A model generated the notes under the pieces. It saw only the letters and a program-made list of their open reading frames with translations. It did no database searches and was not told the DNA's origin. This document shows positions 45,501 through 57,238 of a stretch of DNA of 64,000 bases, in pieces. The translations under genes were made by a program, and so were the position numbers. Positions within the stretch are counted from its first letter, which is position 1. Each line of letters starts with the position of its first letter. Origin of the DNA: Lumbricus terrestris. Its lineage: Eukaryota; Annelida; Clitellata; Crassiclitellata; Lumbricidae. Location: the NCBI GenBank assembly GCA_949752735.1, contig OX457043.1:44433763-44497762 (forward strand), read 5' to 3'.

Positions 45501-48077
45501 AGTGGAAGGACCTGTGGAAAGATGGTAAAGGGGACCGAGGAAGATGATTGCATGGATGTGATGGAGACATTGCGGAATTCGTGAAAAAAGGTACCGTTCC
45601 AGAGTTGAGAGTCGCAGCGTGGGATATGGATCTGTTGGGCGTACCTTGTCCTTGATGGTTTTCCAGTTTCAACCTGCGTTGCCATGGACCCCAGACTGAC
45701 AACATCGTTTTTTAGACTTCACAACATTTACTTTATACAAGTAGTCGAAGTTAAATGTATACGCACGAGAACGTAAAATATATCAGAATAAAACATTTCT
45801 TAGATTTCAAAACTCGAGGCTTGTTGAAAATGTGAAAGAATGCCATTGGCAAGTTGTATACACCATGCCCGATCTCGTAGTCATCGTTCAGCGTTTTACA
45901 GTCAAACACTCGCCGCCGTCGTTTTAAAAACACACTTAGGCTACATCGTTCATAGACAAATTAATGTTAATCAGTAATGCATAATTATTATTAGGCCGAC
46001 TATTATTAGGATTTCATTGAGTCGGGGGTTGTCTGCAGCATCTTTTGTTATAAATGAAAGGCAGGAATGTCTATTGCAGGCTGCTCCCTCAAAGATGGCA
46101 GTCAAGGAACACATATCAGTTTGTAACAAACTTCCTGGTGAAATTGGAGGGCAGGTTGGTCGGTCAAGTTGTTAGCATCCGGTCTCTCATTGTCTGTCTT
46201 TCTGTCTCTGTCTGTGTGTCTGCATGTCTGTCTGTTGTCTCTGTCTCTCTCTTTGTGGGATTACGAGTGGTAGGCGCCCACGTTTAGGGGCATCGCTAGC
46301 CACTCCCGCAGTTGGCTTCAGCACTGTTGGCAACATCGTGTCCGGATGACTTGTCCGATTCTTAAACGTCACTCCTATGACTTGTCCGGTTGTTATACGC
46401 CACTCCTGCTTCTTTTGGCTCTTGTTGTGTAGTGGATCCTCAGGCTCACTTCGTCTGCAATCAGGATGAAAAAAGAGACCTCGAAATCCGAAAATGCATG
46501 GTTAGGCCAACTCCCTGAATCCTTTGCAGGATCTGCCAAAGTGCGGCGTATCCTATCCTTTCAAAATCCATCCAATGTTCAATCAATCGTCTATAGATGA
46601 AGACAATCCGTGAGAAGATTGGAATAATTTCCATTGTGTAGTGTCGCTCTATGGATACCATTGGATAGTGTATCGGGTTAGATATATCTGTGAACATTTC
46701 TGCTTCTGTGCGGAGCTCCGACACATCCCGTCATTCAGCATTTAGCAAATGTTTTCGACGTTTCAACGAGGAGGATAGGATAGCCTATCAGTGGCTAGCA
46801 ATAAACGATCCGATGTTGCAGCCCCAAATAGTCCAGGTCTCGAAATCTACATGCCTATTGAGAGTTATTCGTCACCAAAACACGATTGGTTCGTGTTGAA
46901 CCACCGCTGCAGGATCTAAACACTATCCTGTCGACTGCACGGTCCCCTTGCGTGTCGTAAAACAATGCACATAACGATGCAATTAGCTTCGTATGAAAAC
47001 AGGAATTGGTTCGCAGATTTAGCAGCACAATGGTACATTTTTGTTCGGCAGATGAATTGAAGTTCACTGCTGATTTAGTCGTGATGCATTCAGCGATTCG
47101 CCAGTTGAATTATTGGTAGGTGAGTTGCAGTCTGTTGCAATTTGTAGTCTTTGGTAAACATGGAACGCAATCTTCTGTAGCTCATCACGAAAAGACTATC
47201 GGACAGCTGACCGTCTGAAAGGATGCCACGAATTTTAAGTCCCCGTGAGCGTATAGTGCTAACCAAGGAATTGACTAGATTGATCCTGTGAATTCAAAAT
47301 TGTTTAATTTCTCAGTCGAGTTGAGCTCCACTGCCATTGGTTGATTTCAGTTTTCCTGGATTCTTATTTTCATAAGAGGGTGTCCGAATCAAGTCTCAGA
47401 GGATATGAACTCGATTCTTATTTGTCACTGACAGGTATTATATCTCCGTCTACAACTACATCCATTGGTCCGTAGATAAACTGCAGGAAACTGGGTAGCT
47501 GGATTGAAGTTCTCTGGACAATGGTTGGCTGTCATGACGTTGAAATTCGCGAGTGATTGTAACCCAAACTCTGGTTTATTGGCTGCCAAAACTAAGGCAG
47601 TAGTCTGTCAGTGGTCAGTTGAGTTAAAGTTCTTCACTCTTGGCTGTTGCAGCGTGACAAATCACATGCAATTGGTGACTGATGGGCCTCTGAATCTCCT
47701 TCATTGATGAGTTTTGTTGAAGGCGTTTGTCTGGCGGAGGAGAAGACAATGTCTTTGCTTTCAAACCAAGCACGGAATCATCGAACGAATTTCTGCGCAG
47801 TTCCCACTAGAAAAGGCCTTACATTGTCAATTCAAACAAATCTTAAGTTGCGGTGTCAGCATGATCCAACCCACAGAAGAAGTATGCCCTCAAGACTCGC
47901 GTTCACTGAAAATTCTGTGTTCCTTAACATCAAGCTTGAGGAACTGCCTAATTATCCCTGTCTTTTACCGTACAAACCCCACTTCTGATACCAAAAGTTG
48001 CTCCTTTTTGCGTCCTACATTTTGCGATGCGTGAAACTAAGATACTATGGCGGTTGCTGGTCGACTGTCGAACTGCT

Positions 48078-49487
48078 CTACAGTTTGCAATCGGTGGGGG
48101 GATTCTTACAGACGTTGGCCTTGTACTGAAACCTGCTGACGATGGGCGTCGGTCCACGAGCAAACTTCGAGATGCCGCACGTGCCCCAGATCTTGACTCC
48201 GTCGCTTTCGTGCATCTCCATCAACCAGCTGGCGCGGCAGTCGCACTGGAAACTGTTGCCGATCAACGACAGCGTCCGAAGACTGGTTTTCTTCGGGAGC
48301 ATGCACCGATAGAGGGTGGTGAGGATGTTGCGCTCCAGGTACAGGTATCGCAGCTTCTGCGCCATGGCGAACGTGTAATCGGGAATCGTGTTGAGACGAT
48401 TGCCGGACAGGTCGACCTTGTAGAGATGGTGGAGTGTCTGGAGCGCCTTGTACCAGATGTTCTCGATGACGTTGTTCTGGAGGGAGATGGACGTCAGGTT
48501 CGTTAGGTTGGAGAAGGTCTCCGCGTGGAAGTAGCGGATCCGGTTTCCGTTCAGAGCCAGCGCGACGAGGCTTCGAAGACCGGCGAACGCCTTCGCGTTC
48601 ACGGTGTCGATGATGTTCCCGTCGAGGTTCAGTACCTTCAGGTTGGTGACGTGGACGAACGAGTCTGGCGGCAGGAGCTTGATGCGGTTCTCGCCGATGT
48701 GCAGCACCTCCAGTTCGGCCATGTTTCGGAAGGCGTCCTTCGACAGCGTCTGGATCCGGTTCCGGTCCAGGTCGAGCTTGCGCAGCTTCGACAGCCCGGC
48801 GAACGTGTGCGAGTCGATCTTCTCGATCTGGTTGCCCCAGAGGATCAGTTCGCGAAGGTTGACGCAGTCCTTGAACAGCTGTGGAGGGATGCGTTTGATC
48901 TGGTTCTGCCACAGGTGGACGTACTTCATCTCCTCCATCTTCTCGAACAGCCCTTCCGGCAGCGATCTCAGCTTGCAGTCGCCGAGGTACAGCTCCTGCA
49001 CCGTCTTCTCGAGGCCCTTGAACGCCTTCGAGCTCAGCTTGTCCTCGATCTGGTTGAAGTTCAGCATGATCTTGCGCACCTTCAGGTTCTGGAAGACCCT
49101 GTCCGGTACTTCCGCGATCCGCTGGTCGGCCATGTAGATGCCGCTGTAGACGGTGGGCGGAGGCCCATCGGAAAAAAACTCCGGGATGGAGCTGAGCTGC
49201 TCGCAGCGAATGTCGAGCAGCGGTGTACAGCAGCATCGACCGGTGTAGTTGGAACGTTTCCTCAGCGAGCACTCTGCACACATGGAGGAGAACGACGCCG
49301 ATGGGCTTCCACCCGCTCCAGACGCGGGATAGGCAGATCTCCAGGTTTGGCAGTGGGTTAATGTGACGAAGATCGCCGATAACACGAGCACCGTTCCTAA
49401 GACGTGCAGGTGGCCAGTGGCCCCAGCAGCACTGCTACACAACATCGCAGAGATGGAGGGTGGAGATGGAGTCTGGACAGTGAACAC
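48078..49487 (-). CDS. Secreted leucine-rich-repeat protein
   Basis: An intact, intronless reading frame of 469 codons. A hydrophobic stretch (LGTVLVLSAIFVTLTHCQ, residues ~30-47) is a signal peptide; ATG 15 (49445) would place it closer to the N-terminus and may be the true start. A cysteine cluster follows (CAECSLRKRSNYTGRCCC), acting as an LRR N-cap. Then come about a dozen 24-residue LRRs of the LxxLxLxxNxIxxIPxxxF type (for example LRELILWGNQIEKIDSHTF, LRKLDLDRNRIQTLSKDAF). A C-terminal cap has four cysteines (FQCDC, GTC, NVCKNPPTDC). There is no transmembrane segment or GPI signal after the cap, so it is predicted to be secreted. Repeats of this kind bind proteins; the partner is unknown. 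The coding sequence is clearly richer in C/G at third positions than its surroundings. I cannot give an orthologue name. Confidence 0.88.
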   Translation of the reverse strand: MFTVQTPSPPSISAMLCSSAAGATGHLHVLGTVLVLSAIFVTLTHCQTWRSAYPASGAGGSPSASFSSMCAECSLRKRSNYTGRCCCTPLLDIRCEQLSSIPEFFSDGPPPTVYSGIYMADQRIAEVPDRVFQNLKVRKIMLNFNQIEDKLSSKAFKGLEKTVQELYLGDCKLRSLPEGLFEKMEEMKYVHLWQNQIKRIPPQLFKDCVNLRELILWGNQIEKIDSHTFAGLSKLRKLDLDRNRIQTLSKDAFRNMAELEVLHIGENRIKLLPPDSFVHVTNLKVLNLDGNIIDTVNAKAFAGLRSLVALALNGNRIRYFHAETFSNLTNLTSISLQNNVIENIWYKALQTLHHLYKVDLSGNRLNTIPDYTFAMAQKLRYLYLERNILTTLYRCMLPKKTSLRTLSLIGNSFQCDCRASWLMEMHESDGVKIWGTCGISKFARGPTPIVSRFQYKANVCKNPPTDCKL

Positions 49488-49743
49488 TTCAGTCTCTCAT
49501 CGATAATTTATCCCAACAAAATGGTCTTGTTTGCGGGTCGGTAATCCTTGCAGTGGTTGACATCGAGTGACTGCAGGAAGTATAGGCCTTGTTCCTTGAT
49601 TCCAACGAAGCTGAAACCACCAACTTATACGTGCTTCTAGCACGAATGACTAAGTTCAATGTCACGAGGAAATGTTCGACAACAGTTGTCACCACAACCT
49701 ACAAAGCTACGCTGCATCTGTTCGCTCAAATCGGTTCTCTGTT

Positions 49744-49871
49744 GTTAATCACGGGTTGGTTCACGTTAATCACGGATTAGTTCACGATAATCACTGATTA
49801 GTTCACGTTAATCACGGATTAGTTCACGTTAATCACGGATTAGTTCACGTTAATCACAGATTAGTTCACGC
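49744..49871. repeat. 21-bp minisatellite upstream of the LRR gene
   Basis: About six copies of GTTAATCACGGATTAGTTCA(C), highly similar, starting about 257 bp before the first ATG of the minus-strand LRR gene. Uniform units without spacers. Confidence 0.95.
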
Positions 49872-50147
49872 AGTCTCATTGTGCATGGAAAGGTTTCTCA
49901 CTGGGGATGAATCATGATGATGAAGAGCAGGGACCCCAGAGGTTGCCATCCACCGTTTAGGTCATCCAGGAGTTAGATAGATAGATGGCTCTTCTCGCTC
50001 CTGTCCACCGCTGGGATGCTACAGTAGACCTGCTGTAGTTTACGGACCACGAGGAGAGAGTAGCGATAGACAGGCGGATGACTGGCAGCCTAAGAAATGA
50101 AACACACACACACACGCAGACGATAATTAACCGGATCGTTTATCATC

Positions 50148-51802
50148 AAAGCCGGTGTCATGCGAGATACTATCCGGGCAACAGAAACTATCCGGCCACG
50201 CCCACTTCGCTGCTCGGATACAATCTCGCATGACTTACGTGCGAAATTGTATCCGTTGACAAATAATATCCGGGTGGCTTGTTAACAATAATAATGTTCT
50301 GTTTATTCAGCATAGTAACTCGGTGTACAAAAACTATTGTAATTCACGCCTGTAAGTGAGATTGTGGCATAGTAACATTACGAGTAAGCCTATGCAATTA
50401 TATTTAGGAGAAAACGTGAATCTAAGAGACGAAGCGGTGTCTTACCTCTGCATTCAACTTAAACACCTTTTAAACACTATCTCGCAAGCGTATATAAGTA
50501 TAAACTGCAGTTATGATGTCAAAACCTTGCAACTGATGCATAACTATGTACGCGTGTACCGGTATATGAACAGTTATATAGCGCCTTACAATAACCTCAC
50601 GAAGGCGCTTAACTAATGCAACACTACACGATCATACTCTATTCTCACTTTCTGGAACCTGGTGAGAATTGTCAGAGGTTGTGAGGGTACAAGTCCTTAG
50701 TCTTTCCTGGAACCCCGGAGAATCTTCATTGTGCACCCAAGCCCTATAAGTCAGCGTCAGACCCCAGACCACCATCTTACTTTTCTATAATTCTCCGACT
50801 GCAACAGTCCACGCACATCTCAAGCAGGGTGCGAATTGCCGGGGGGTTTGGGGGATTTCAACCCCCCAGTCTTTATTAGTGCCCCATAGTAAACTCTGTT
50901 TTCACACCCCAATTCCAAGTTTATCATAGGCCAATCCCCAGTTATTTTTCCACAATTCCCACACTGATCTCAAGTCTTCCAGTTCTCAAATTAAGCCATG
51001 TCCAACACCGTACCATCTCTTCAACAATCTGCTCTCTATCCTTCACTTCTGGGCATTACACGCAAAATTAAAGTATCACCATTTTGGGAATTTCCGGGGT
51101 CATGGGAGTTCAAGCCCCTCCTTCTTAGGACCCCCATTGTAGCCTAAAGTCCTCATTACGACCTATTACCTTAGCATTATCAATAATTAGATCTTCCTTA
51201 GTAAGAGATTAGCAAGCATTACCCAAACATTAACGTTTTACAAGATCGATTATTAAGGAACTTTGTACAAGAAAACAGGGTGTCTAACAAATGTATATAT
51301 AATTTTTCAATTTTTAAATGCATTTCTAATACATCTGTCTAACTCCACCGCTGGTTTCACTCTACAAAATTTATTATTGTAGTCCTATGCATGTAACAAG
51401 AACGAGGCGTCGCTAGTTAGCTTTGTTATCACACAGTGACGTTAAATTACAAATATTACTCTACATCTGCCTCGGTAGGTGCTGCGAATCGAAACAGCTG
51501 CAACTAACTAACCACTTTTATCATTCATCCTAAAAACAACTTAATATCTCGGTTCTTGTCCCTCAAACCCTAAACTCTTGTTAATATTTAACACTATTTA
51601 ATACTATAACCTACTATTATAAACAAACCGCATTTGTTTTTCGTATAAAATTTTATAGCAATCAGCCCGGATCGTTTTTGTCAACGAAAACGAGGCTGAG
51701 CCATCTAGCGTTGATCTCTGACGTCATATGTCACGTGAACCAATGACAGAAGTTTCCGGATAGTTTTTGTTGCCGGATAGTATCTCGCAGTACACCGGCT
51801 TT
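50148..51802. mobile_element. 1.65-kb element with ~47-bp terminal inverted repeats
   Basis: The left end AAAGCCGGTGTCATGCGAG, then ATACTATCCGGGCAACAGAA, ACTATCCGG matches the reverse complement of the right end (AAAGCCGGTGTACTGCGAG, ATACTATCCGGCAACAAAAA, CTATCCGG). Further ATCCGG/TCTCGCATGA motifs lie just inside the left end. No transposase is visible. I cannot identify a target duplication, so the superfamily is open. The interior contains a CAGGGTGCGAATTGCCGGGG repeat at 50826. Confidence 0.8.
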
Positions 51803-52091
51803 CGTCTCTCCATGCTTCTCTTCCCGTCCTTAGAAATCGGAAACTCCGTTTTTATAGCACGTGCCATTTCGGAAAGCAGTAGCCTATCACGTGCATGGTA
51901 TCAAGTGCCTCTGATACAGGTGGACTTGAATACACGCTACGTTGCATGTATGCTGTGCTTGTGTTGTGTGTCTCACGTGTGCATGCAAGTATCCAATGCC
52001 TGTCGGTATGCATATGCCTATTGGCACTTTCTGTGGCCATGCCAGCAGGCTATGTATAGTATGTAGGCCTATGTATGTGTGTATATGCATA

Positions 52092-52794
52092 GGGGGAAAG
52101 GCTTGTAATATGGGCTAGTGTGTAATATGGGCCTCGACTGTTTCTCCCACCTACCATGTCTGCGGAGAGCTCTTACTGTGGGATGCAATCCGTCCACCTA
52201 TTTCAACTTCCTGTTTTGGATGTGTCCCTATGCTCATAACCTCCGCACGAAACTATTCAATGTTTTAGTTTTTATGTAGATTTCTTATAAAAAATTTCGA
52301 ACTTCAGCAGCTGTTGTGTGACTTAATATTTGAGTTATGCTATACCTTTTGGTCTCAGAAGGTAGGGAATTTCTTCATCATGTAAAAACGCAACTATCTT
52401 GATATTTAAAAGTTTCGTTGATCACGCTTTAACGGATTTTCCCTAAGCATACCAGTGTGTGTAATATGGGCCAGTGATCGAATGTGTAATGTGGGCTTCT
52501 GCCATTCATACAAGCACACAAAGTCGTGTAATATGGGCCACTTTCTGCACTAAGAAAACATTTTTTTCAAATTTACCATGGCGGTTCATACTACACACAG
52601 GGTTGTGTAATATGGTCCATTTTTCGTATTTATAAAAAAATAATTTAAAAATTTATTTGAACAGATTAAAGAATAATTTCTTCACATTTGATCACAATTC
52701 ACGCCAAGTAGTGCCCGGAATAAACGAAACGACGCATTCAACTACATCTGTACTGTAAAGTTCCTTACGGGGCCCATATTAGAAGCCTTTCCCC
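52092..52794. mobile_element. Tc1/mariner-like MITE
   Basis: Flanked by TA (52090-52091 and 52795-52796). Termini GGGGGAAAGGCTTGTAATAT (left) and GGGGAAAGGCTTCTAATATG (right, reverse complement). It is 703 bp without ORF. The motif GTGTAATATGGGCC recurs at about 52119, 52459, 52484, 52529 and 52606. Confidence 0.8.
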
Positions 52795-53218
52795 TACATC
52801 TTGCATGTCGGCATGTATGCATGCCCTCTATTTTTATGTAAGTATGCTGGAATGTATACATCACATGTATGTATAGGCTATGCATGTAATTATGTATCTA
52901 TTTATGTGCATGTATGCATGCATGCTATATGCCTATATAGCATGCTTGCATAGAATAATTGGACCTAATGCAAGCAACGACGATACAGATCTTTACAGCT
53001 TACAATGCTACACATACAATCATTGGTTAAATAACAATAATTGCTCATCCAGAAGTGGCGAAGCTCAAGATTTTTACATATATATCTGAAACTTAATTCC
53101 AGCCTTAACCAGGAGAATCTATATCTGCTATTTGCTATTGACATAAATGTGTGAAACATGGTGCATATGACATTATGGTCGATTACTGTAACAGAAACAC
53201 ACTGCAGGCTAAACCATT

Positions 53219-53285
53219 TTGATTGATTGATTGATTGCTTGAATTGATGGGCTGAATTGATTGATTGATCAATTGATTGATTGAT
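53219..53285. repeat. (GATT)n microsatellite
   Basis: GATTGATTGATTGATTGCTT and further imperfect units, ending at the mariner-like terminus. Confidence 0.9.
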
Positions 53286-53288
53286 ATA

Positions 53289-53930
53289 CAGGGTGAGCCA
53301 AAAAGTAATCCCTAAGGTGTCTTGGGAATATCTTGTGCAGAAGTAATAATTTAAAATCACGTTTTACACTGCTCGCTTAAAGGTAGGCCCTAATTCATAA
53401 ATAATTGTCCACGTAGAACAGGAAAATTTCAAAAAAATATTTCAAACAGAATATTAAACGCTATATCACTTTTAGTGAGTTCGCCCACTGTGTTTTGACG
53501 CTCAAAAACATAACCACCAACAAATAACAAAAAGCAACTTTATCAATTAAGTTACCTCTCAAATAATTCCTATCAAATAAACTTGATAGTGCTTCACAAC
53601 TTGTGTTTAATGTGTCCATCAACAGTAGCGCACCCAAACTTGCAATGAGTCTCTTTTACAGTTCTTGATGGTCATGTTAATGTATAGACTTGTTCCATAG
53701 GTAACCATTCGAATAATTATCAACTCCAATGCGACCTTCAATTTATTCTCTTATTGTTCTTGGTTTTGGTCGCGGATTGTGGAGTCTCCCCATCACGCAT
53801 GTAGCTCTCCACACTTGAAGCAACGTCTCTGGTAAAGCTGGTTCCCTGCGCTTGGGGTTTTATCTAGCGCTTTGATAGTTCTCAAATCACGATTATACGA
53901 AATCGAAGACATTTAATTTAGAAATGAAAT
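53289..53930 (-). pseudogene. Decayed mariner-like element fragment
   Basis: Starts TA|CAGGGTGAGCCAAAAAGTAA, a terminus typical of mariner-like elements. On the minus strand around 53740-53870 a frame with stops reads GRLHNPRPKPRTIRE and IEGRIGVDNY, which looks like a worn transposase piece. No matching right terminus was found. Confidence 0.45.
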
Positions 53931-54262
53931 CTCTGCAGTCAACATTCAGGATGTAACTTTATTCGAAGTCCAGGGATTCAGGAACAGAACAAGGCGTACA
54001 GACAAACAGGCAGACAGACAGGCAGTGGCGTAGCCAGGAATTTATGATGTTTTTTGCCTTGCCGGATGCCCTTTCTGACACCAACCCAACAGTATTACAG
54101 TAAATAAAAAGGGAATAAAGTAACAAAAGGAATAAAGTTTAAAAAAAATTGTTACTACAAGCAATTGTTTTTTCTTATTTAAGTGCATAAATAACCATTA
54201 AAAAACATTTTTCCCACGCCAATTGGAGGGGGTTTAACCCCAGAAACCCTCTTGTCTACGTC

Positions 54263-54545
54263 ACTGCAGACAGGCAGGCAGACAGACAGACAGGCATACA
54301 GACAGACAGACAGACAGGCATGCAGACAGGCAGACAGACAGACAGGCATACAGACAGACAGGCAGACAGACAGCAAGGCAGACAGACAGAGACAGAGTGA
54401 GGAACAGATAGAGGGACAAAAAGAGACATACAGACAGACAGACAGACTGACAGAGGGAGGAACAGACAGAGGGACAAAAAGAGATAGACAGATAGACAGA
54501 GTGAGGAACAGACAGATGGACATACAGAGAGACAGAAAGGGACAG
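54263..54545. repeat. (CAGA)n microsatellite
   Basis: An interrupted CAGA/CAGG array about 280 bp long; reads as Cys/Leu/Ser- or Thr/Asp/Arg-rich frames that are not genes. Confidence 0.97.
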
Positions 54546-54844
54546 AGAGTCGGTAACAGTGGCGGGAGGGAGAGGCCAGCATCTATAAACATGTCCGGAT
54601 ATTTATGATGTAATGGATATTTCGAGAGCTGCTGATGATGTATGGTTCGGTGAATAGTTAATGCGATGTAGCGTGATGCTATATTAAAAGAATGCAAAGT
54701 AATGAGATGCAATCTAATGCATTGGCTTCCCGGGAGAGGCGCAATATCAATTTCTAATAACAATTATTATATGCTACAGTGTATAATGTACTTGGTATCG
54801 TATTATACCTAACGCAGGTCGATCGGTTCAACAAATTACTAGTT

Positions 54845-55190
54845 AATTAACTGACTTACTGACTGACTTACTTACTTACTGACAATGACTGACTGACGAC
54901 TGACTGACTTGACTGACTTACTTACTTACTGACAATGACTGACTGACTATGACTGATAATGACTGACTGACTGACTGGCTGACTGACTGACTTACTTACT
55001 GACAATGACTGACTGACGACTGACTGACTGACTGACTTACTTACTGACAATGACTGACTGACGACTGACTGACTGACTGACTGACTTACTTACTTGCTTA
55101 CTTACTGACAATGACTGACTGACGACTGACTGACTGACTGACTTACTTACTGACAATGACTGACTGACGACTGACTGACTGACTGACTGG
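54845..55190. repeat. Higher-order (GACT)n array
   Basis: GACT runs interrupted by TTACTTACTGACAATGACTG at regular spacing of roughly 50-70 bp, about six higher-order units. Confidence 0.95.
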
Positions 55191-56110
55191 ATGCTATGGA
55201 TGATGATGGTTCTCTGCCCGAAGGCAGGTTCACTGGCTTTACGCCAGGGCCCAAATTTATGGGAGGTGACTTGGCTAAGACACCACTTAGCGCTAAGATG
55301 CGTCTAGCTAAGACGTGTCGTAGACTTTACGACACCCCGTATTCACCACTCGCACTTACAGGACCACTTACTTAGTCGACAAACTAAAGCGTGGTTATAG
55401 TTAGTGCGCATGCGCACATAATATTAATAGGCGGCCGTGCCTTAGCCAGTGGGCTAGACAATGGGCTGTCCGCGTATCAAAACAAACAAAGACGTTGCAT
55501 CGCCCGCGGAAGATATTATCTTCGGCGGTAGATTATATGCGATCTAAAATGCGTTTTGTTACACATTAATGGTATTTAGTGACGGCGAAAACCACAAGCA
55601 TAAATCAGCTCATCGTCCCACATCCAACGGAATTAAATTTGGTGCCTCTGAAACACTCTTTAATAGTTTAAACCGCGTCGAAGTGGACGAATCGAAGATG
55701 TCCCGCCGGCCATGTTTGCCTTTACGACAGCGACTAGTAGACTTACACGACCCTCATAGGTCGACTAGCGTAGTTGTGTCTTAGCTGGCTAAGACGTCGT
55801 TGTGAATTCTGATTTATCCGTTAGTTGCCCGCTAGTCGCAACTAGGATCTAAGACATGTCTGAGATACCGTCATAAATTTGGCCCCAGGTGATGAGATGA
55901 GTGAGGTGGTTTCCCGTTGCCTTCCCCACAGACAATGATGGGTAAGCAACTTGCCCAAGGTCGCTCCGCAGCAGCTTGCGCCACCGCGTCCACACGTGCT
56001 AGCCCGAGATATCTAAATCTCCCAGCCCGGAGCTTGAACCGCAGTCCGTTGCAACCAACAGACGAATGCCGCTCTCGCTTACCAGTGTAGCTATCTAGGC
56101 CAGTTGCTAT
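55191..56110 (-). mobile_element. tRNA-headed repeat split by a Harbinger-type MITE
   Basis: On the minus strand a tRNA-like head (TAGCTACACTGGTAAGCGAG, box B TGCGGTTCAAGCTCC) lies at about 55985-56105. Its body runs leftward to 55886 and resumes at 55247 after the insertion (TTTACGC|CAG|GTGATG). Apparent original order: head, GGAAGGCAACGGGAAACCAC, CAG site, then GGTTCACTGG ... GGCAGAG. Confidence 0.65.
55248..55885. mobile_element. PIF/Harbinger-type MITE
   Basis: Termini GGCCCAAATTTATG (left) and GGGCCAAATTTATGACGG (right, reverse complement), flanked by the 3-bp duplication CAG (55245-55247 and 55886-55888). A GGGCC-type terminus with a 3-bp CWG duplication fits PIF/Harbinger. It is 638 bp; a 71-codon frame inside is not supported as a gene. 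A perfect palindrome GTGCGCATGCGCAC lies near 55404. Confidence 0.8.
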
Positions 56111-56699
56111 GACTAGCCTATATAACGTTGGATGCTAAGGAATGTTGTGTAATTTGTTGTACTGAGATCAAACTGAATGCAAAGCAAAGAAAGTCAAACG
56201 ACATCGATCGTTTATTTAGCGCAGTGAGTGATCCTGTTGATTTAACGTTATGCATAATATGCAAACTCACTTCAATATAAAGATTTACACAGCGTCCTGT
56301 TCGATCTACGTGTTATGCAATGTAGTCTATGTAGGAGGACACTATATGGCGCCTTTAAAGTAACTCACATCAGCACAATACACGTTGTTGTGTTTACACA
56401 CTGGTCATGCATTTAACAACAAAGTATTTAAACAAAACTTATTTGATGATTAGTTAGTCCTTCTCTTCAATGACCATTTGTCATAACTAAGATGACAATG
56501 ACTGATGACTCACCATCCCCCATTGCATGGGCTATGGACTGGCACTGATAAAGGTTGTACGGGCAGCGCTGAGCTATAGAACCTCGTTAATTTTGTACAT
56601 TATTGCTGTTCAACTCCATTGTTTATATGACAATTGAAATGGTTAGCGTGGCCCTCCTACTTTCTCCAGGCTTGGAACTGGCAATTCCACTGGTACACT
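56111..56699. other. Featureless interval
   Basis: No gene is recognised. The right end (CTACTTTCTCCAGGCTTGGA, ACTGGCA) resembles the CCAAGCCTGGATAAAGGAGG repeat of 43750-43785 and 44292-44328. Confidence 0.6.
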
Positions 56700-56707
56700 C
56701 ATATGTC

Positions 56708-56939
56708 CATGGGCGGAGACCTGGGCGGAGATTTGGGGGGGGGGGACGGAAAGAGGCAAAAATTTCTGACGACCTTTTTTCTTCCGAATTTTCGAAAAAA
56801 ATCTATTTTCGCCGCCAAAAAGTTGACCTTTTTTAGTCTTGACGCTCAACCAATGGGGAGGACAAATGCATGGGCCGTTCCCCTAAACACCTCCATTGGG
56901 GGACCGTCCCCCTGTCTCCCCTCTAGGTCTCCGCCCATG
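56708..56939. mobile_element. hAT-type MITE (family D)
   Basis: Identical 15-bp terminal inverted repeats CATGGGCGGAGACCT on both ends and a perfect 8-bp target duplication CATATGTC (56700-56707 and 56940-56947). It is 232 bp, non-coding, with CTGACGACCTTTTTT inside as in related elements. Confidence 0.93.
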
Positions 56940-57238
56940 CATATGTCAAGGAGTTAGAACCTTATTTCAGCCTCCTACCAAGGATGATTTTCAGAAATAT
57001 TTATCAGCCGCCACATGATCTGAAAGAACGCTACGGGTAACGACAATCTACAGTCGCACAGACGATACCCGCTATTATAGGTGCATGCATGATCATGCAT
57101 TAATAGTTCAATCCATTGGGCCGCAATAGAAACTATTGCCGAGGATAGATTCTATTCTCATAATAGTTTAGACCCTTTAATTGTTAATTGCTGCATTGTG
57201 ACAGTAATTTTTTATGTCCAATAAACAAATAGACAATA

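Noticed and set aside
46187..48034. Several 60-106-codon frames between the SINE at 45.4 kb and the LRR gene
   Set aside because: No motif, composition like the surrounding DNA, and no consistent splice structure.
48106..49281. 391-codon frame on the minus strand, shifted relative to the LRR frame
   Set aside because: Arg/Pro/Ala-rich out-of-frame reading of the LRR gene with no domain pattern.
48525..49361. 278-codon open frame on the plus strand
   Set aside because: It is the antisense shadow of the GC-rich LRR gene; the minus-strand frame has a signal peptide and regular LRRs.
54179..54763. 194-codon Cys/Leu/Ser-rich minus-strand frame
   Set aside because: Translation of the CAGA microsatellite.
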